Source of the DNA: Cyprinodon diabolis
Taxonomy: Eukaryota > Chordata > Actinopteri > Cyprinodontiformes > Cyprinodontidae
Length of the DNA: 64,000 bases
Assembly (NCBI GenBank): GCA_030533445.1
Contig: CM060075.1
Coordinates: 38,831,219-38,895,218, forward strand
Direction: 5' to 3'
The notes below the pieces were generated by a model. It did no database searches. It saw only the letters and a list, made by a program, of their open reading frames with translations, and was not told the DNA's origin. Shown piece after piece: positions 8,346-22,000 of this stretch. The first letter of the stretch is position 1. Every line of letters starts with the position of its first letter. Position numbers and translations under genes: made by a program.

Positions 8346-9185
8346 TGTAGTGTATTATTTGTCATAAATGATTAGAATAAAACAAGAATTAAAAGTTTTA
8401 AATGATTAAAGAGAGTTGTGTTCATGAATACATTTATGTAGGCCAAGAGGAGAAAAACAGAGCAATGAGTGTGTGTAACTGCTGCACCTGACTGTAAGAG
8501 GAAGAAAAGCACACTCATCTGCTGGAAAGCACAGGATTAAGGCCCTTAGTGATAAGAAAAAGCACCCTCATAAAAATGAAGTATTTGACATATCAAGGTT
8601 AACCAGCTCAGCAAAATTTGGCCATACAACTTGTGATAAATAGAGTTGTTATTTTCAAGGCACAATGTGCAGTACTGATCCCAGAAGGGGTGATGCTTTG
8701 ACTGAGACACAAAGAGGAACACTAGGCCAGACTGACATGGCTTAAAGTAGGGAAAGGATAAGTTTCAACATGTTTGTGATTAAACTGTCATAAGTTTCTG
8801 ATTTAAGTGCACTAAATGTCATCATGATTTGCAAAGAAATGTCACAATGACCTGTAACAAAGACTGTTGATTAAATATATAAAAAATATGCTGTCAAAGG
8901 GATTTTCCACCGGTAAGATAAAAATAATTGGTTTTACCCGAAGAAAAAGTACCTAGAATAGTGAAAAAAGGAGGGGGCCTGTAGGAGGAGCTAACAGGCC
9001 CCATGAAATGTATAAAAGAGGGCCATTTTCATTATTTGTTCAGTTGCACGCCGGCGGTCAACTCGTGTGTGATTCTTTGTATGTTGCAATAAATTGCATT
9101 GGACCTGGACTTCAGCTGCTTCTGCCTGATTTTTGGATCATTGTTTGCAATTTTTCTGCCTTTTAAAAGACTTTGAATTTTTACA
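8346..9185 (+). repeat. 3' LTR of the endogenous retrovirus
   Basis: The LTR starts TGTAGTG directly after the polypurine tract. A TATA box (TATAAAAG, 9011-9018) and a poly(A) signal (AATAAA, 9088-9093) stand in the right order, so U3 is about 665 bp, R begins near 9040 and U5 is short. The right edge is placed at TACA (9182-9185), which pairs with the opening TGTA. The 5' LTR and target-site duplication lie outside the window, so this edge could be off by some tens of bases. Confidence 0.8.
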
Positions 9186-12100
9186 AAAACTTAGCTCTAA
9201 TTTTAAGTCGCTGAGGAGATTTCCAACGACAAACAGAGCATCGCTTTGGACAGATACGCTGCACAGGTTTCACCAGCAACTTCCTCCTCACACCCCGCTC
9301 TCTCTTTTGGTCTGCGCATCGCAGTAGTTCTAAACCACACATGATGCATGAATTATTGCCCACCCGCTCTCACTCGCATTAAAAAAACACCACCTCACAT
9401 AGTCTAAAATCAGCGATGAATTATCCGACTCGCGGGCTTCCGTGAACAACTATCTATATCAGGGAGACTCCCGGAATTCGGGAGACTTGGGATGTTTGGG
9501 TTTTATAGCAGATAGGGTTCTGTTAGGTCGGGATCCTGTGCTGCTCTATAACCGTTAACTATGCGTGCCAGTCAGGTGTGTCGTCCTCTGTGGCCTTAAG
9601 CTGTTCTGCTTAGTGGAACCGCACACAGCACTGCTAAACCGATCCTGCTCCATCATACTCTCTGCTCTGTGGTTGCCTGAGGAGGAGGAACTCCTTTGGC
9701 TCCCTTTTCACACAACTTCTTTAACGCAGGAACGGTTTCACTCTTCCTCTTCCTCTGTCCCTTCAACCAGTGAACAGGGGGCCTTCCCCCTTTCGCCATC
9801 CGTCCAGGATGGTAGATGTCACCTTTCTACACTCTTCTACCTTTCTAGCTCTTTGTTCAGCCTTCAGACACAGTTCTGTTTCTGTGACTTTCTCTGATCA
9901 AACACATCAACAACCAGCAGATCTTTTCTAGGATTTCTAGTTGACTCAACCACTTTCTGAATCTCACTTTCACAAGCCTCTATGCTGAGACTAATTATCG
10001 CTTTATGCTCTTCTGTGGACAAAGAGATTAATATGCTAATTAGAGCTCAGGGCCTCCATCTCTGCTAAAGCTGCCGAAGCTCCCTCTGCTACCTTATCCT
10101 GTTCCCTCTCCATTATGTTCACTAGGAAAGGATGAAGCAGGAAACGTAGCACACAGGCTACAAATCACTAACCCTTTTAGAACCACACACACAAAGGCTG
10201 ATACACTCCATTTGCTGTAGGTCTGTTTACCTACAGGGCAGGGGTACAACATGTGCAGACAGTTACGATACGCAGGTTATCTTTAAAGCATCTTTGTTAA
10301 AACCATCAGCAGTTGAACCAGAAAGCTTATTTCACATAAAAACACAAACACATTTATTAATTCTACCTAGTTAACCCAAGCAAAGCACTTATTAAGCATC
10401 AGATGGAAAGGGGGAATGGTGGATGTTACTGTTTGGCTTGGTGGAGTGGAAGGCCTTCCTGCCTCGGTATGGTTCTCTTTTGCCCAGTCTGTTTGTCCAA
10501 CAGCAGCTCTTAAAGATATTTGGATTAATCCGATCCAATAACAAGAGGCAACTTTGCAGGGGGGTTATTTTTATAACTCATAATTGGCATTGACATCTCC
10601 CTTTAACTACAGCGGTTAGCTGGCAGCCGCGACCTTGCAGCAACCCGGAGGCTTCTCTCAGGCAGGACCAGTATGGCACCGGTTGACGGCTTCTAACGGG
10701 TCCTCGTTACCGGGATCGGCCCCCCCGTTGCTCCTTTGACGGTTACATTTAAGTTACCAGAGCTGGATTAGCTCTCCCTCTCTCTGCTGCAGCAGACGGT
10801 TTCAGGAAACACTGCATTTAACTCTGTTTGAATCGCAGGAAAAAGGACAAAACACTACGATCAGCTCCTTCTGAATCATTGGAAAAAAGGTAGTCTGACT
10901 CGGTCCAGCGAGCACAGATCTCTCGAGAGAGATTTGGTTACCAAGTAACGTAAGGTCACCCCCTCAGGGCCACCGTAGCTTTCAGCTGAGAAGCGATTAG
11001 ACGAGACTTTAGTAGCCGGGGGCCACTGGAAACAGGAAGTTGAATGAGAGAGTTTCTTTTCTAAACTCAGTCCAAGAGATGTGCCTTCAGAGGGGAGTAG
11101 TAGAGTAGACCATTGTTAAATATGGAAGTTATGTTCCCCTGAAGGCAGCTGCGCCTCGGAACTTCCCTACCACTTCTTTACCTGGGAGCAAGTTATTTAC
11201 TACTCTTAACTCAACTGGGTAAAACCATATAAAAAAGGACTAAAAAACAGGAGTAAAAAATAACAGAGTTTATGCCAGATCAGGTCGTTACCGGACAGAG
11301 AATTTGCTTGGAGTTGGCACAGCTGTGGGCTCAGAAAACGTCAGCGAGCGTCCAGCAAAGATTGAGCCCCGAAACAAGGTCATCTCCTCCTTCTTATAGC
11401 TCATGAGTCCATGTGTTGCACCAGGTGGATTCTCAGCTGTCCGTATCAGAAACTGACACGCCATCCATGCTCTGACCTTTATGCATCTTACCTCTTTACC
11501 CCAGGATTCAAATAGCTCTCCTTTATCAGTCCGGCTCCAAGATGTGCCCATATCCTGTGTATTTCTAAAGACACGAAGGCTGTCCTGATTATATGACCTC
11601 CGTACACACAGCGACATCCACCATGTGAAGGAAGGCCTTCTACTCTGTCTAATCTGGCTAACAAACTAACAATGCACATGATGTATAAAGAATAAACCTA
11701 ACACCGTTGATCCCAACATCACTCAAAATACACCATCATTTTCACCAGATGCAAAAAAATGCATAAGTGTGTTTCTGGATCTTCTTATCCACATTAAATA
11801 ACAACAAAAGGCGGCAGGGATCACAGAAAAAGTGAAACCTTTGATCCTTTTCGAAGTTTCGCTTTTAAAAAACTCATCACTTCAACAAAGAAATCAGATT
11901 GCGTAATTATTAAGAATGATGCTTGGAACTCATCCACGTGGCTTATTAGGTTACAGAAAGAGACACGCTGCAGCTTCCCTTCCAGGTTCTACGATCTTTT
12001 CCAAAGCCAGCTACATCAAAAGCAAAACTGGCTTTCAGCAGTTGGTATTTTTTTCTTGCAATTAGTTTCATAAACATCATACTGTGCTGTGTTTTATGCA

Positions 12101-12990
12101 GACATTCAAAGTAATGTGAGGTGCTTTGTCTAAAATTAATTATACTAGAACTTGAATTTATGCAAAACAGTGTCAGTGAATCAGACTCGGAACGTTTTTT
12201 TCCATCTACACCGGCCCACTTATGCCACACAATACGAGTACACATTTTGAATTACCCCATCTATATTCAAGCATCACACGACAACCATCACCGAGACTTC
12301 TATGATGTGGTTTTACTGGCTTTGGTTACGCGTCAGTGACTGCTGCTGCATAACGTCGACAGTCACCACATCTGCATCAGTTGCCAGATGTCACTTACTT
12401 ACCTTTTTCCAGACTAAAACATTTTCATAAACCGCCAAAGTCTATTGATCTCTTAAGCCATAAATCTAAAGAAAAACATTTTTTACCCAAAGACGGCCAT
12501 CCTAAACTGACAGATTGGGAAACATCCAAACCTGACGACAATGCACGTAAGACGGGAAACGGTAGCCTCTAGATGCAAAACCCCATCATGCACCGCAACA
12601 TATTTTTGCAAAATATAAATTTGCCACATATAAGAGAAACATCTTATTTTGGTTTAAAGAAAGCATTTTAGTTTTATTATAATTTTGTTTGTTGCAAGGA
12701 TTTTACAGTTTAAAGAAATAAAAAATGACACCATATGCCAACCGTCACCAGGATGTGCATGACAAGGAAGGACTATGTATACTACATGCATCATTTAGGT
12801 AGTTAAGATTGGATTACTTTTTAATCTCCTTAAGTTATTTACTGTCACAGGTAAGAGCTTCGTCCAGAGAGTAATTTTTGGGGCCGGTATGATTTATTGA
12901 GGGCCCTCGCACTCTGAAATTAGGACCGGCATCACAGATTACCAGTCTGAGCCTGCAGTGAAGGAATATGTTAAAGAGGACTGAACTTAC
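9186..12990. other. Intergenic stretch, nothing recognised
   Basis: There is no coding frame with recognisable domains, no RNA gene and no clear terminal repeats. The region is mixed in base composition and parts (9.5-11.6 kb) look like unassigned old repeats. A short block near 9455-9495 (gggagactcccggaattcgggagac) is partly palindromic. Confidence 0.4.
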
Positions 12991-12999
12991 ATCCAAACA

Positions 13000-13006
13000 T
13001 ATATAA
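13000..13006 (+). promoter_or_regulatory. Candidate TATA box for the lectin-domain gene
   Basis: TATATAA lies 76 bases before the ATG at 13082, so transcription would start near 13030. A splice-acceptor-like TTCCAG ends at 13074, so an upstream noncoding exon is an alternative. Confidence 0.4.
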
Positions 13007-13081
13007 CTCGAGGACGGAGGGATCAAAGAGGAACTCTTTGGTTTTAACCTGAATGTGTTCTGTTTGTGTTCCAGCTGGAAA

Positions 13082-16000
13082 ATGCTACGTCTGTATCTTT
13101 GTCTGCTTATTTGGTCCTTGTCTGAGGTTTCTCTAGGTAAGCAAGATTTTTAAGTTCCCTTTGTTTAGTTTTGTTGCTGCATCAAGTATAGGAAATATAA
13201 GACTTTTTATTTTTTGTGTATTCACAGTTTCTTCAGAGGTGGTAGCCCCTGCTCCTCTATGCCAACCATCATGGCTCCTTTTTGGAGAGAGGTGTTATGC
13301 TTTCTTCCCCGTGTGGAGCTCCTGGAGCACTGCTAGAGTAAACAAGAATTAAAGTGGTTTTTTTTCACAGATGTCGCACGTTGTCCCTCATGGTATAATC
13401 AGAACACTCTCGCCTTAGACTTTGTGCTCTCAGACTGGTGGGACCCTCATGCTGCTCAACACACCAGAAGAAAAGAAAATTATCAATCAGCTGACAAACA
13501 TCAGCACACCTGTGTGGCTGGGTGGATACAAGGTGAGGGGGCGGGTCAAAGCATGTGTCATGGCCTTTTTTTAAATATATATTTACCTCTTCATCTTTTT
13601 TGTCTTATCTCTGTAAGAATGACCCTCAGCTCTGGAGCAACGACGACAACTGGACCGACCAGGCTGAGGGAAAGACCAAAGGGTGCAGGGCCTGTATGCA
13701 AATGACACCAAAAAGTAAAGTTATTCATTCAAGAAGCAGCCAGTGTTCTGTTATCTTGCTGTTAACATTAAGCAGTTAAATGTTCATTGACCGCCTGTGG
13801 GCTTTGAAGGCCAAGGTCGACCTTTTGAAGGTTTTTATTCTGTTTTACGCTGGAAAAATGTTCTAGAAATAAGTAAAAATGTCTTAAATTAAGTGTATTT
13901 ACCCTTAATTTGATTAGGTAAGTGAGATAGTTTGCCAATGGAATGAGTATTTTTACTCTTAAAATAAGAAACTTAGATAATATGCACTTAAAAGAAGACA
14001 ATGCAATTGTGTTTTCTTATTTTAAGTGTAAAGAGTCTTGTTCCATTGGCGAAATGTCTCTTTTACCTCCTCAATCCAAGAACAGATGCACTTATTTTAA
14101 GAAAGAAATTTCTTATCCAGATTTAATTTTTTTCCAGTGTAGAAAAGTATTTGAACACCCTGCTACACTACAAAAACGATCTAGAATTAAGTAAAAATTT
14201 CTTAAATTAAGTGTAATCACCATCAATTTGAGTATGTAAATGAGATAGTTTGCCAATGGATTGAGTAATTTTACTCTTAAAATAAGGCCCCGTCCACACG
14301 AAGTCAAAACGAACACGAAACGCTAATATTTTCCAGAACGTTTGTCGTAAAGACGGAGACGTAAAATAAATGTGATCGACCACACGAATGCATGAAAATG
14401 CTGCAAAATGTATGCCAGGCCTGTAAGTGGCGCTGTGGTGCCAAAGCAAAAATAGGCGACGAAATGTTGGGCATGCGCACTAATATTTATACATGGTTGC
14501 CCTGCGGGTCCATTTTCGTGGTTCAGTCAAATTCAGGTGCTGAACTATGTCATCTATATTGCTCTGTTCTTCCTGGAGATATTCCAGAAGATTCTGTTGT
14601 AAGCCCAACAGCAGGGTGAGTAGCATGAGCAGCAACCATTCAACACAGTACGGCGCCATTGTTGTTGTGATACTGTGTCGCGCATGCGTGTTTAGAGGCG
14701 ACGCTATGACGCATGCGTGTAAAAAAAAAATGCGGTTAGAGCTTAAAGATGGAAACGCGAAAACGGCGTTTCAAAATCTTCCCACTCTGAAGGCTTAATA
14801 AAAAAAAGATAGTTTACAGACCCCCGAAACGCCGGCTTCGTATGGATGAGAGGCTGGTTTGGTGAAAATTTTTTGAAAAATTTAAGATTTTAATGGCTTT
14901 TTGAAATGTATTTTCCCCACATATTCTTAGTTTTTGTTTGATCACCAACAAGTTTTTCTCAATCTTTTTGGCACAAAACTAACTCCACAGTAAACCATCT
15001 TGTGACCTCAACCTGGCGTCTCCTGACCCCCCACTAAACTGAGCCTCCCATATATTGCTGCTAAGATGCACCTCCAAATTGTGCCAATACTCCCCATTTT
15101 GCAGGTGTGAGGAAAGATGGGTGTACAGATTTCAATCAAAATGTCAGATATATGTCAGACTAGTACAGTTACAGCTCCAAAATGTCTTTAGCACTGAACA
15201 GGGCATGGAGATGAAGGAAGATTTAAATTACTTTGAGGTTTCGGGAATGGACTGGCTTATCAGTAAATATTACAGTTTCCTTGTTCATTGCTACCTAACA
15301 AAAGGTGTCCAATTTGCTTCCCCAAAAGGTGGATATTATGACACGTTAGAATATACAAAGTGTACAGAAAACCCACTCGCTTTGATCATATCACACGGCT
15401 GAAAGTTAAAATACTCTCTTTCCTCCTCCACAGCACAGTTGAAACTAATTGGATAGGAGCCGAATATAAAGGAATTTTTTATATTGATAAAATTTAGCTT
15501 TTTTAAATTGTTCATGGTTAAATGGGGATGCAGTGAAGAAATATAGTATGAAAAATTTTAATGTGGTAATATTAAAATAGCAGCACTGGCCAGTTTTATA
15601 CAGTTTACATGCACACAAAAAAAAACAGATATTTATTCTGGTGAGTTACACTTTAAGAAGGCAGCTGCATTCTAATTACCAAAATACAGAAAATATTATT
15701 TTGAATGTTAAAAGCTTACAATGGTCCCATTGTAGTGTTATCGGATCCTCAAATACCTGTTTCTTTTGTAGCTGGAGAGCTGCTGAGCGCCCCCTGTGGA
15801 GAACTTATGTTCTACATCTGCACCTCTTCACCAAGGTAGGCCAGATGACGATATCTGGGGGAGGAATTAAAAGTGCTTCAATTGAGGGGCTTGAGTTTTA
15901 ATGTCACTGAAAATTCAAGAACTGAGCCTGGTTCACTTTATATTATGGAAAAAAAAGATCCCCAAATGGTCTAAAGCGGAGACACAGGACTTTAACTTTC

Positions 16001-19000
16001 TATGTAAAGTTAAAGCTTAGTTTAAAGCCACTCTAATCCCTTCAATAGTTGGATCTGACACACAATAATAACACTTAAACATCATTATATACAACCAAAC
16101 ACTGGAGCTCTGGGTGAACAGAGTTCATGGCAGCAACATTTTTCTCTCTTTACTTTCAGGTTTAACTCTCCTGACCTGAAAAACCCCAGGATGCTCCAAC
16201 CAGGTGAGTTTGTTATGAGAGTTGTAATATTTGGTTAAAAAAAACTGATTCCAGATGGGTTGGTTTGTTAGAGTTGATGCAAACAGTACAGTGCAAAAAT
16301 CTTGATCCATCAGTGATTTTTTTTTTCACAAAGAGCCCAATAGATAAAGAGACATGTCAATCAATCCAGCCGTGGGGGCCTGAACTAAGACACTCAGATC
16401 CCAAGGGCAATGCCACAACCACTAGTCCAAGGCAGGCATTAGCATGAAGGGTCTTGCCTAAGGAGCCAAACTGGTAGCTCATTGCCCCCAGCTGGGATAC
16501 GAATCCAGGCTTCCTGTTTGCATGATGGGTGCCTTACTTTAGCTAGCCAAGTACGTGGAGATCATTGTGACCCAGAAGTCGTCCTTATCAGCTGAATAAA
16601 AGTCGGTCCTTGTGTTCTTGTCCAGCAGCAAACTGAAGTAGGGGTTGCTCCCGTTTTCAGGGATGGAGCCTGGGTTTCTGATTGGTGGGAACACAAAAAC
16701 CTGGTCCTTAGTGAGCAGCAATACCCATTTTAGTATTAGAACTTGTTAAGTGGAAAAGGGCCCTAAAACTCTTAGGCTATGTGTTTTTCATTAATGATCA
16801 TAATGCATTTCAGAGGGATTTGGCTGCATTGTAAATTTATTTTAACCAGATGTGTCTTTCCTGTTATTTAGACTATATAATTTGTTTTCTAAAAATTGAT
16901 AATTATCTCACATTATTTTGAAAATCTGACATTAAAACATTAAAGTCATACAGAAGTCATATTTAAATTTCAAATCATTCTGGCTTAAACATGTATATAA
17001 ATGTACTCTTTTTCAGACAATATTGTCCCAAAAGTTAGAAAATGTTTATAAAAAAAAATCTGTCTTAAAACCTGTGGGGGTTTTCATTATCTTATGCAGG
17101 CCAGTTAGTTATATGTCAGCTTGTACACCTAAATTCGGCCAATCATATATCAACGGTCATCTGTCAGGTAAATTGTTTCGGTCATAGCATCTTGAGTCAA
17201 ATGTTGCAGCAAATATACGCAACAGTTGAAATAAGAAAACAGAATAATTTCCTTTCCCATTGAGTTCTGATGGAGGAGACTCATCCACGACCGCCGACAC
17301 AAAACTTTCCTCCTCTTGCATGTTTCCTCTGTCCATAGCGTTCCTTAACAGTGTCGTTGCTAAGTCACCAATTTAGTGCTACTGGGCCCCAATGGAATTT
17401 CCCATTGGGAACCTACTAGCACAAGATGCTAACTGGTTAGCAAGATGCTTCAGACAAACCGGCCACAACCAAACGTGCTTGCGAACCTTCCGCCACAACA
17501 ATCCCACCCTCTTGATAATCGACCAATCCCATTCACTTTATTCACTCGTGTAAAATTGTGCAACACTTGGGAAAATAAAGAAATGCAACAGTTGGAACAG
17601 CCGCTTCAATATGACTTTAAGATATCAGAGGGATTTTAAAACAAAATACTGAGAATTAGCCCTAAAAAGGGATTTAAGTTTTGTTAAATCAGCACTACGT
17701 CAGGCTGAAGTTACATTTAGTCACTAAAGAGTTAAAGTTCAGTGAGAATAAGTGATCAGTAGGGAAACTGCTGCTTGACAACATGTCTCAGATCAGCCTG
17801 TTAAATTCTAATCTGCATCTCCTCCTTGCCCAGGGATTGTCCCCGGAGTGCTTCTGTTTGACCTCATGTGGGATTCCAGCTCTGTTGAAGCTGAGGGGAT
17901 TTTTCACTCCTCCTCGCTCCTCAGAGGATTGATGTCTGGAAATTTGACAGAACGCTGCTATACCACATTCATCCAGCTGGAGGAGCTCTACCTGCACAGA
18001 GTTACAAGCACCCTTGAGGTCAGAGGTCACCACTGTTATGCTGTTCACAAGAACAGAAGAGAAAGGACAAAGTCCCTGGATGTTGTTAGGCCCCTCCCTC
18101 TTTAGCGAGCATCCATCAGAGCAGAGTTGTCCGCTCTCCTCCTGTGTTTTGGAGTTTCCTTTTAGCTTCAGTTAAATAGCTTAGACCAGAGGTCACGGAT
18201 TAGCGAACCTGATTTTCAATTGGTGTGCCCTGGCTTAGACTGTGGTCCAGATAAGAAAACTCTGCCAGAGTCTAAAACAGGGTTTTGTGTATGGAAGAAA
18301 AACAGTCTCATTGGAATCTGCCTTTTTTTAACACAAAATTTTAAACACTGAATTTTTTTAACACCGAATTTTAAACACTGAATTTATTTAACACCGAATT
18401 TTAAACACTGATTTTTTTTTAACACCGAATTTTAAACACTGATTTTTTTTAACACCGAATTTTAAACAATGAATTTTTTTAACACCGAATTTTAAACACT
18501 GATTTTTTTTTAACACTGAATTTTAAACACTGATTTTTTTTAACACCGAATTTTAAACACTGAATATTTTTAACACCGAATTTTAAACACTGATTTTTTT
18601 TAACACCAAATTTTTAACACTGATTTTTTTTAACACGGAATTTTAAACACTGAATTTTTTTAACACCGAATTTTAAACACTGAATTTTTTTAACACCAAA
18701 TTTTAAACACTGAATTTTTTTTAACACTGAATTTTTTTAGACATTGAATTCCTTACACTCAATTTAATTTAATTTATCTGGTAAAAATTCATCAAAAAAA
18801 AATTCAGCTGCAAAAAAGTTCAGCAGCAAAAAAATTCAGCTGTAAATGTGTTGTCCTTTTGGTGAACTTAAGCCAAAGCAATGTACACTCGATAGAGTCA
18901 AGCAGCTGTTTTTCTTCTTCATTTCGGCCAGCGGCTGGTTTGCCGCCGGCCGCTTCTTCCGGATCAAACCAAGAACCTTGGCAGACAGGGGTGCCGTACT

Positions 19001-22000
19001 AGCTGTGATCGGCTCAATTGTTACACCCAGTCTGATAAGAGGAAAAACTCTAATAGCTGTCTGTTAGTAGCTAACTTAGAGTACTGCACGGGTCGAGTTT
19101 TACCAACCCGCACCCGCCCGAACCCGTTAGGATGACTACCGAACCCGACCCGTCACCCGCGGATATCTTCAATTCAAATTCGAACCCGACCCGACCCGTT
19201 GATATTTAACCCGCAACCCGACCCGTTAACACATCAAGTAATAGGCTATAGTACGCTGCAGAGCAGCGCCATTAACCCTGCAGCAGACGTGTATGCACTG
19301 ACTGTGGCCTTTTTGGAGGGAAGCCCACACTGCCAGCAGGGCTTTAAGCTACAACAAGGGTGACCCCAGTGCTTGATTAATATAACATTTCTGATGTCCA
19401 TAACAACACACACGCATAAAAAAAAATCACCAACTACCCGCCCGCACTAAAAAAATATCCGCCCGACCCCTTTATTTTTATTTATGTATTTTTCACCCGC
19501 AAAAGAGCATTTTAGCGGGTGACCCGTCGGGGACCCACGGGTACCCGACCCGTTGCAGGACTCTAAGCTAACTGACGTTTTGTAATTCTGTTTAACAAAA
19601 AAAATTCCTCATTCAGCTTTATTCAGCCCTGAGCCCAGCCGTTGTGTCACGTGACCAAATGAGCTAATTTCATTGGCAAGAAGCTGCTCGACTCTATCAA
19701 GTGTAGATTGCTTTGGCTTAAGTTCACCAAAAGGTCAACACATTTGCAGCAGAATTTTTTGCAGCTGAATTTTTTCTGGTGAAATTTTACCAGATAAAAA
19801 TTGAGTGTAAGGAATTCAATGTCTAAAAAAATTCAGTGTTTAAAATTCGGTGTTTAAAAAAAAAGGCAGATTCCAATGAGACTGTTTTTCTTCCATATTT
19901 GTGCCCCTAACTTCCAACTTACTCCCCAACTTGTCCGTTTGTCTAAATCACTTTGCTGTTTTCATTCATTTCCACACTTTATTTTCCATGTTTTAAGGTC
20001 TAAAGATCACAATCAGATCTTTACAAACTCTTCTATAGGTTTTTAAATGTCTTATCACCTCTTCTTTCCGTAAAAATTCTAAAAAAATATCCACTGGGCT
20101 TGGTTTCCAAGAATTGGAACGTTTCGCCACCTTTCCAGGAAGCTTTCAATTGAGAAAGCGGTCTCCTCTCATTCTTGTTTTAAAACGTCGCTTTAATTCA
20201 CATGCATTGAACACGCTGAACCTCGTTGTGCTTTTATTATTCTTGTCATTACTTTCTTACCAGAGTTGGATTATTTGCTAGATTCTGTGTTCTCTTGTTT
20301 ATCTCATTGCCCTGCACTTTGCTGCTCTTGTTGCCTTTAAAGAGGGATTTTTTTCTATATTTTTTTTCTATATTTTTAAGTTTTCTGATCTTTCATTAAA
20401 TATTTTGAACATTTACTATCTTAACCAGAGGCTATTGAGGTTTTCCTCCTTTGATCATTTGAAAAATGTCCATCATCTTTTTTTTTTTTTTTTTTGCATT
20501 GTGTAGGTCCTGATCAATGCTCTTCATGAAGACAATGATTTAAGGTCACTGCTGCTGGACATACTAAGACAGTACAGGAGAAGAAAGCAGGTAAAACACA
20601 CAGCCACTAATTTTCATATTTTCCATGAACTTTCTGAGTCAGATCTTGACCTTCTCCTCCTGCAGGGCCTCCAGCCTTCTTCTCCTCCCCCACAGTGGCT
20701 GCAGTGGTCCCTGCAGTCGTTCCACCGGGTGGTTCTGGAGGAGCCTGTGTACTGGCTCGTGGCTTTGTCGGCCCGGGCCTGCCTCCAGAACTTCTTGGTT
20801 AAGAGGCTGCATCAGGAGCTCGGGATGCAGCCTCCAAGCTTAAGATGGAACCACTTCTACCAGCAATGGATGATAGAGAACATGAATTTTGTTTGGGTAA
20901 AGCGGTAAGTCCGAACTGCTTTGAGTAAAATGGAATCGGTTAACTTTATTTTGACCCATTCTTCTGTAAAAAAACGACAACATTAATGGTAAAAACACAG
21001 AGCGCACATGAATACGGGGATATTTTTTCTAACCTACAAATTGCTATAAAATGTGACTAATAGCGCTTGTTAATTTTTTTTTTCCTTTCGATCTTTCTTT
21101 ATCAAAAGCACAGTTGATGTTTCCTGTAAAAAGGTCTTTCATAAGTCATTTATATTCTAGAATAAACCAATAGTTTTATTACTGATTAACAGTTTTATAT
21201 AAGAAAGGGGCAGTGATGTCTTTTCAGGTCAGCTTAGAAAAATTCTGATCCGGTGTTTGATCAAAGCTACCCACCTGTAGAGTGTAAACCAATAACTGTA
21301 ACTGCTTTGTAAGGGGATGTATTCAAACTAACACAACATTGTGCTGGATATTGACTAAAGGTGCTGGAGATCCTGTTATATCAAAATAGATTAAATAATG
21401 ACGTTTTACCAGGAAAAAAAAGGTGGAAGTGATTCTGTCGTGTGTAAAGTTGGCTTATCTCAAAGTGTTTGCTGTAGCAGGCTGCATGCATTTCATTCAA
21501 ATACTTGGAGAACTCATTTTTCTTCTGCTTCCACCATTGGCCACGACTATGGGTCAACAAGTCTATATTTTTTGAATCAAAACTTTTAAGGATTTGTTGT
21601 GTTTTTGTACATTTAAGTTAGAATCCTTTTAGAGCTCAGTTTAATTGTCTACAGATTAAAGACTAAAACTGAAAGAGTTTAGATCTGCTGTACAGGACCG
21701 AAGGGCAGACAGACACTGAAAAGCAACAAAGTTAGAGAATTTAATGAAAAACTGGAGCAAGTAAACGAGAGCGGGACATAGAAATGTGGACCCCATGAAC
21801 AAAGGAACCTAACAGAGGGGTCGATGTAACGCAAACAGGTAAATGAAGAGATATGTTGCATCTACTGTAATAATTAACAGATGGCTTTAATAAGGAGGGA
21901 ATGATTATAAATAAAGGAAAAACGTGAGGGACGGATGGAGTGTGAGATTGTTAGATGGATGGGTGCAGCATCGGCAGTGATATGGTCGCTGTATAGGACT

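Noticed and set aside
16539..16721. 60-codon minus-strand frame in lectin-gene intron 6
   Set aside because: The composition is protein-like, but no family is recognised and no flanking exons were found.
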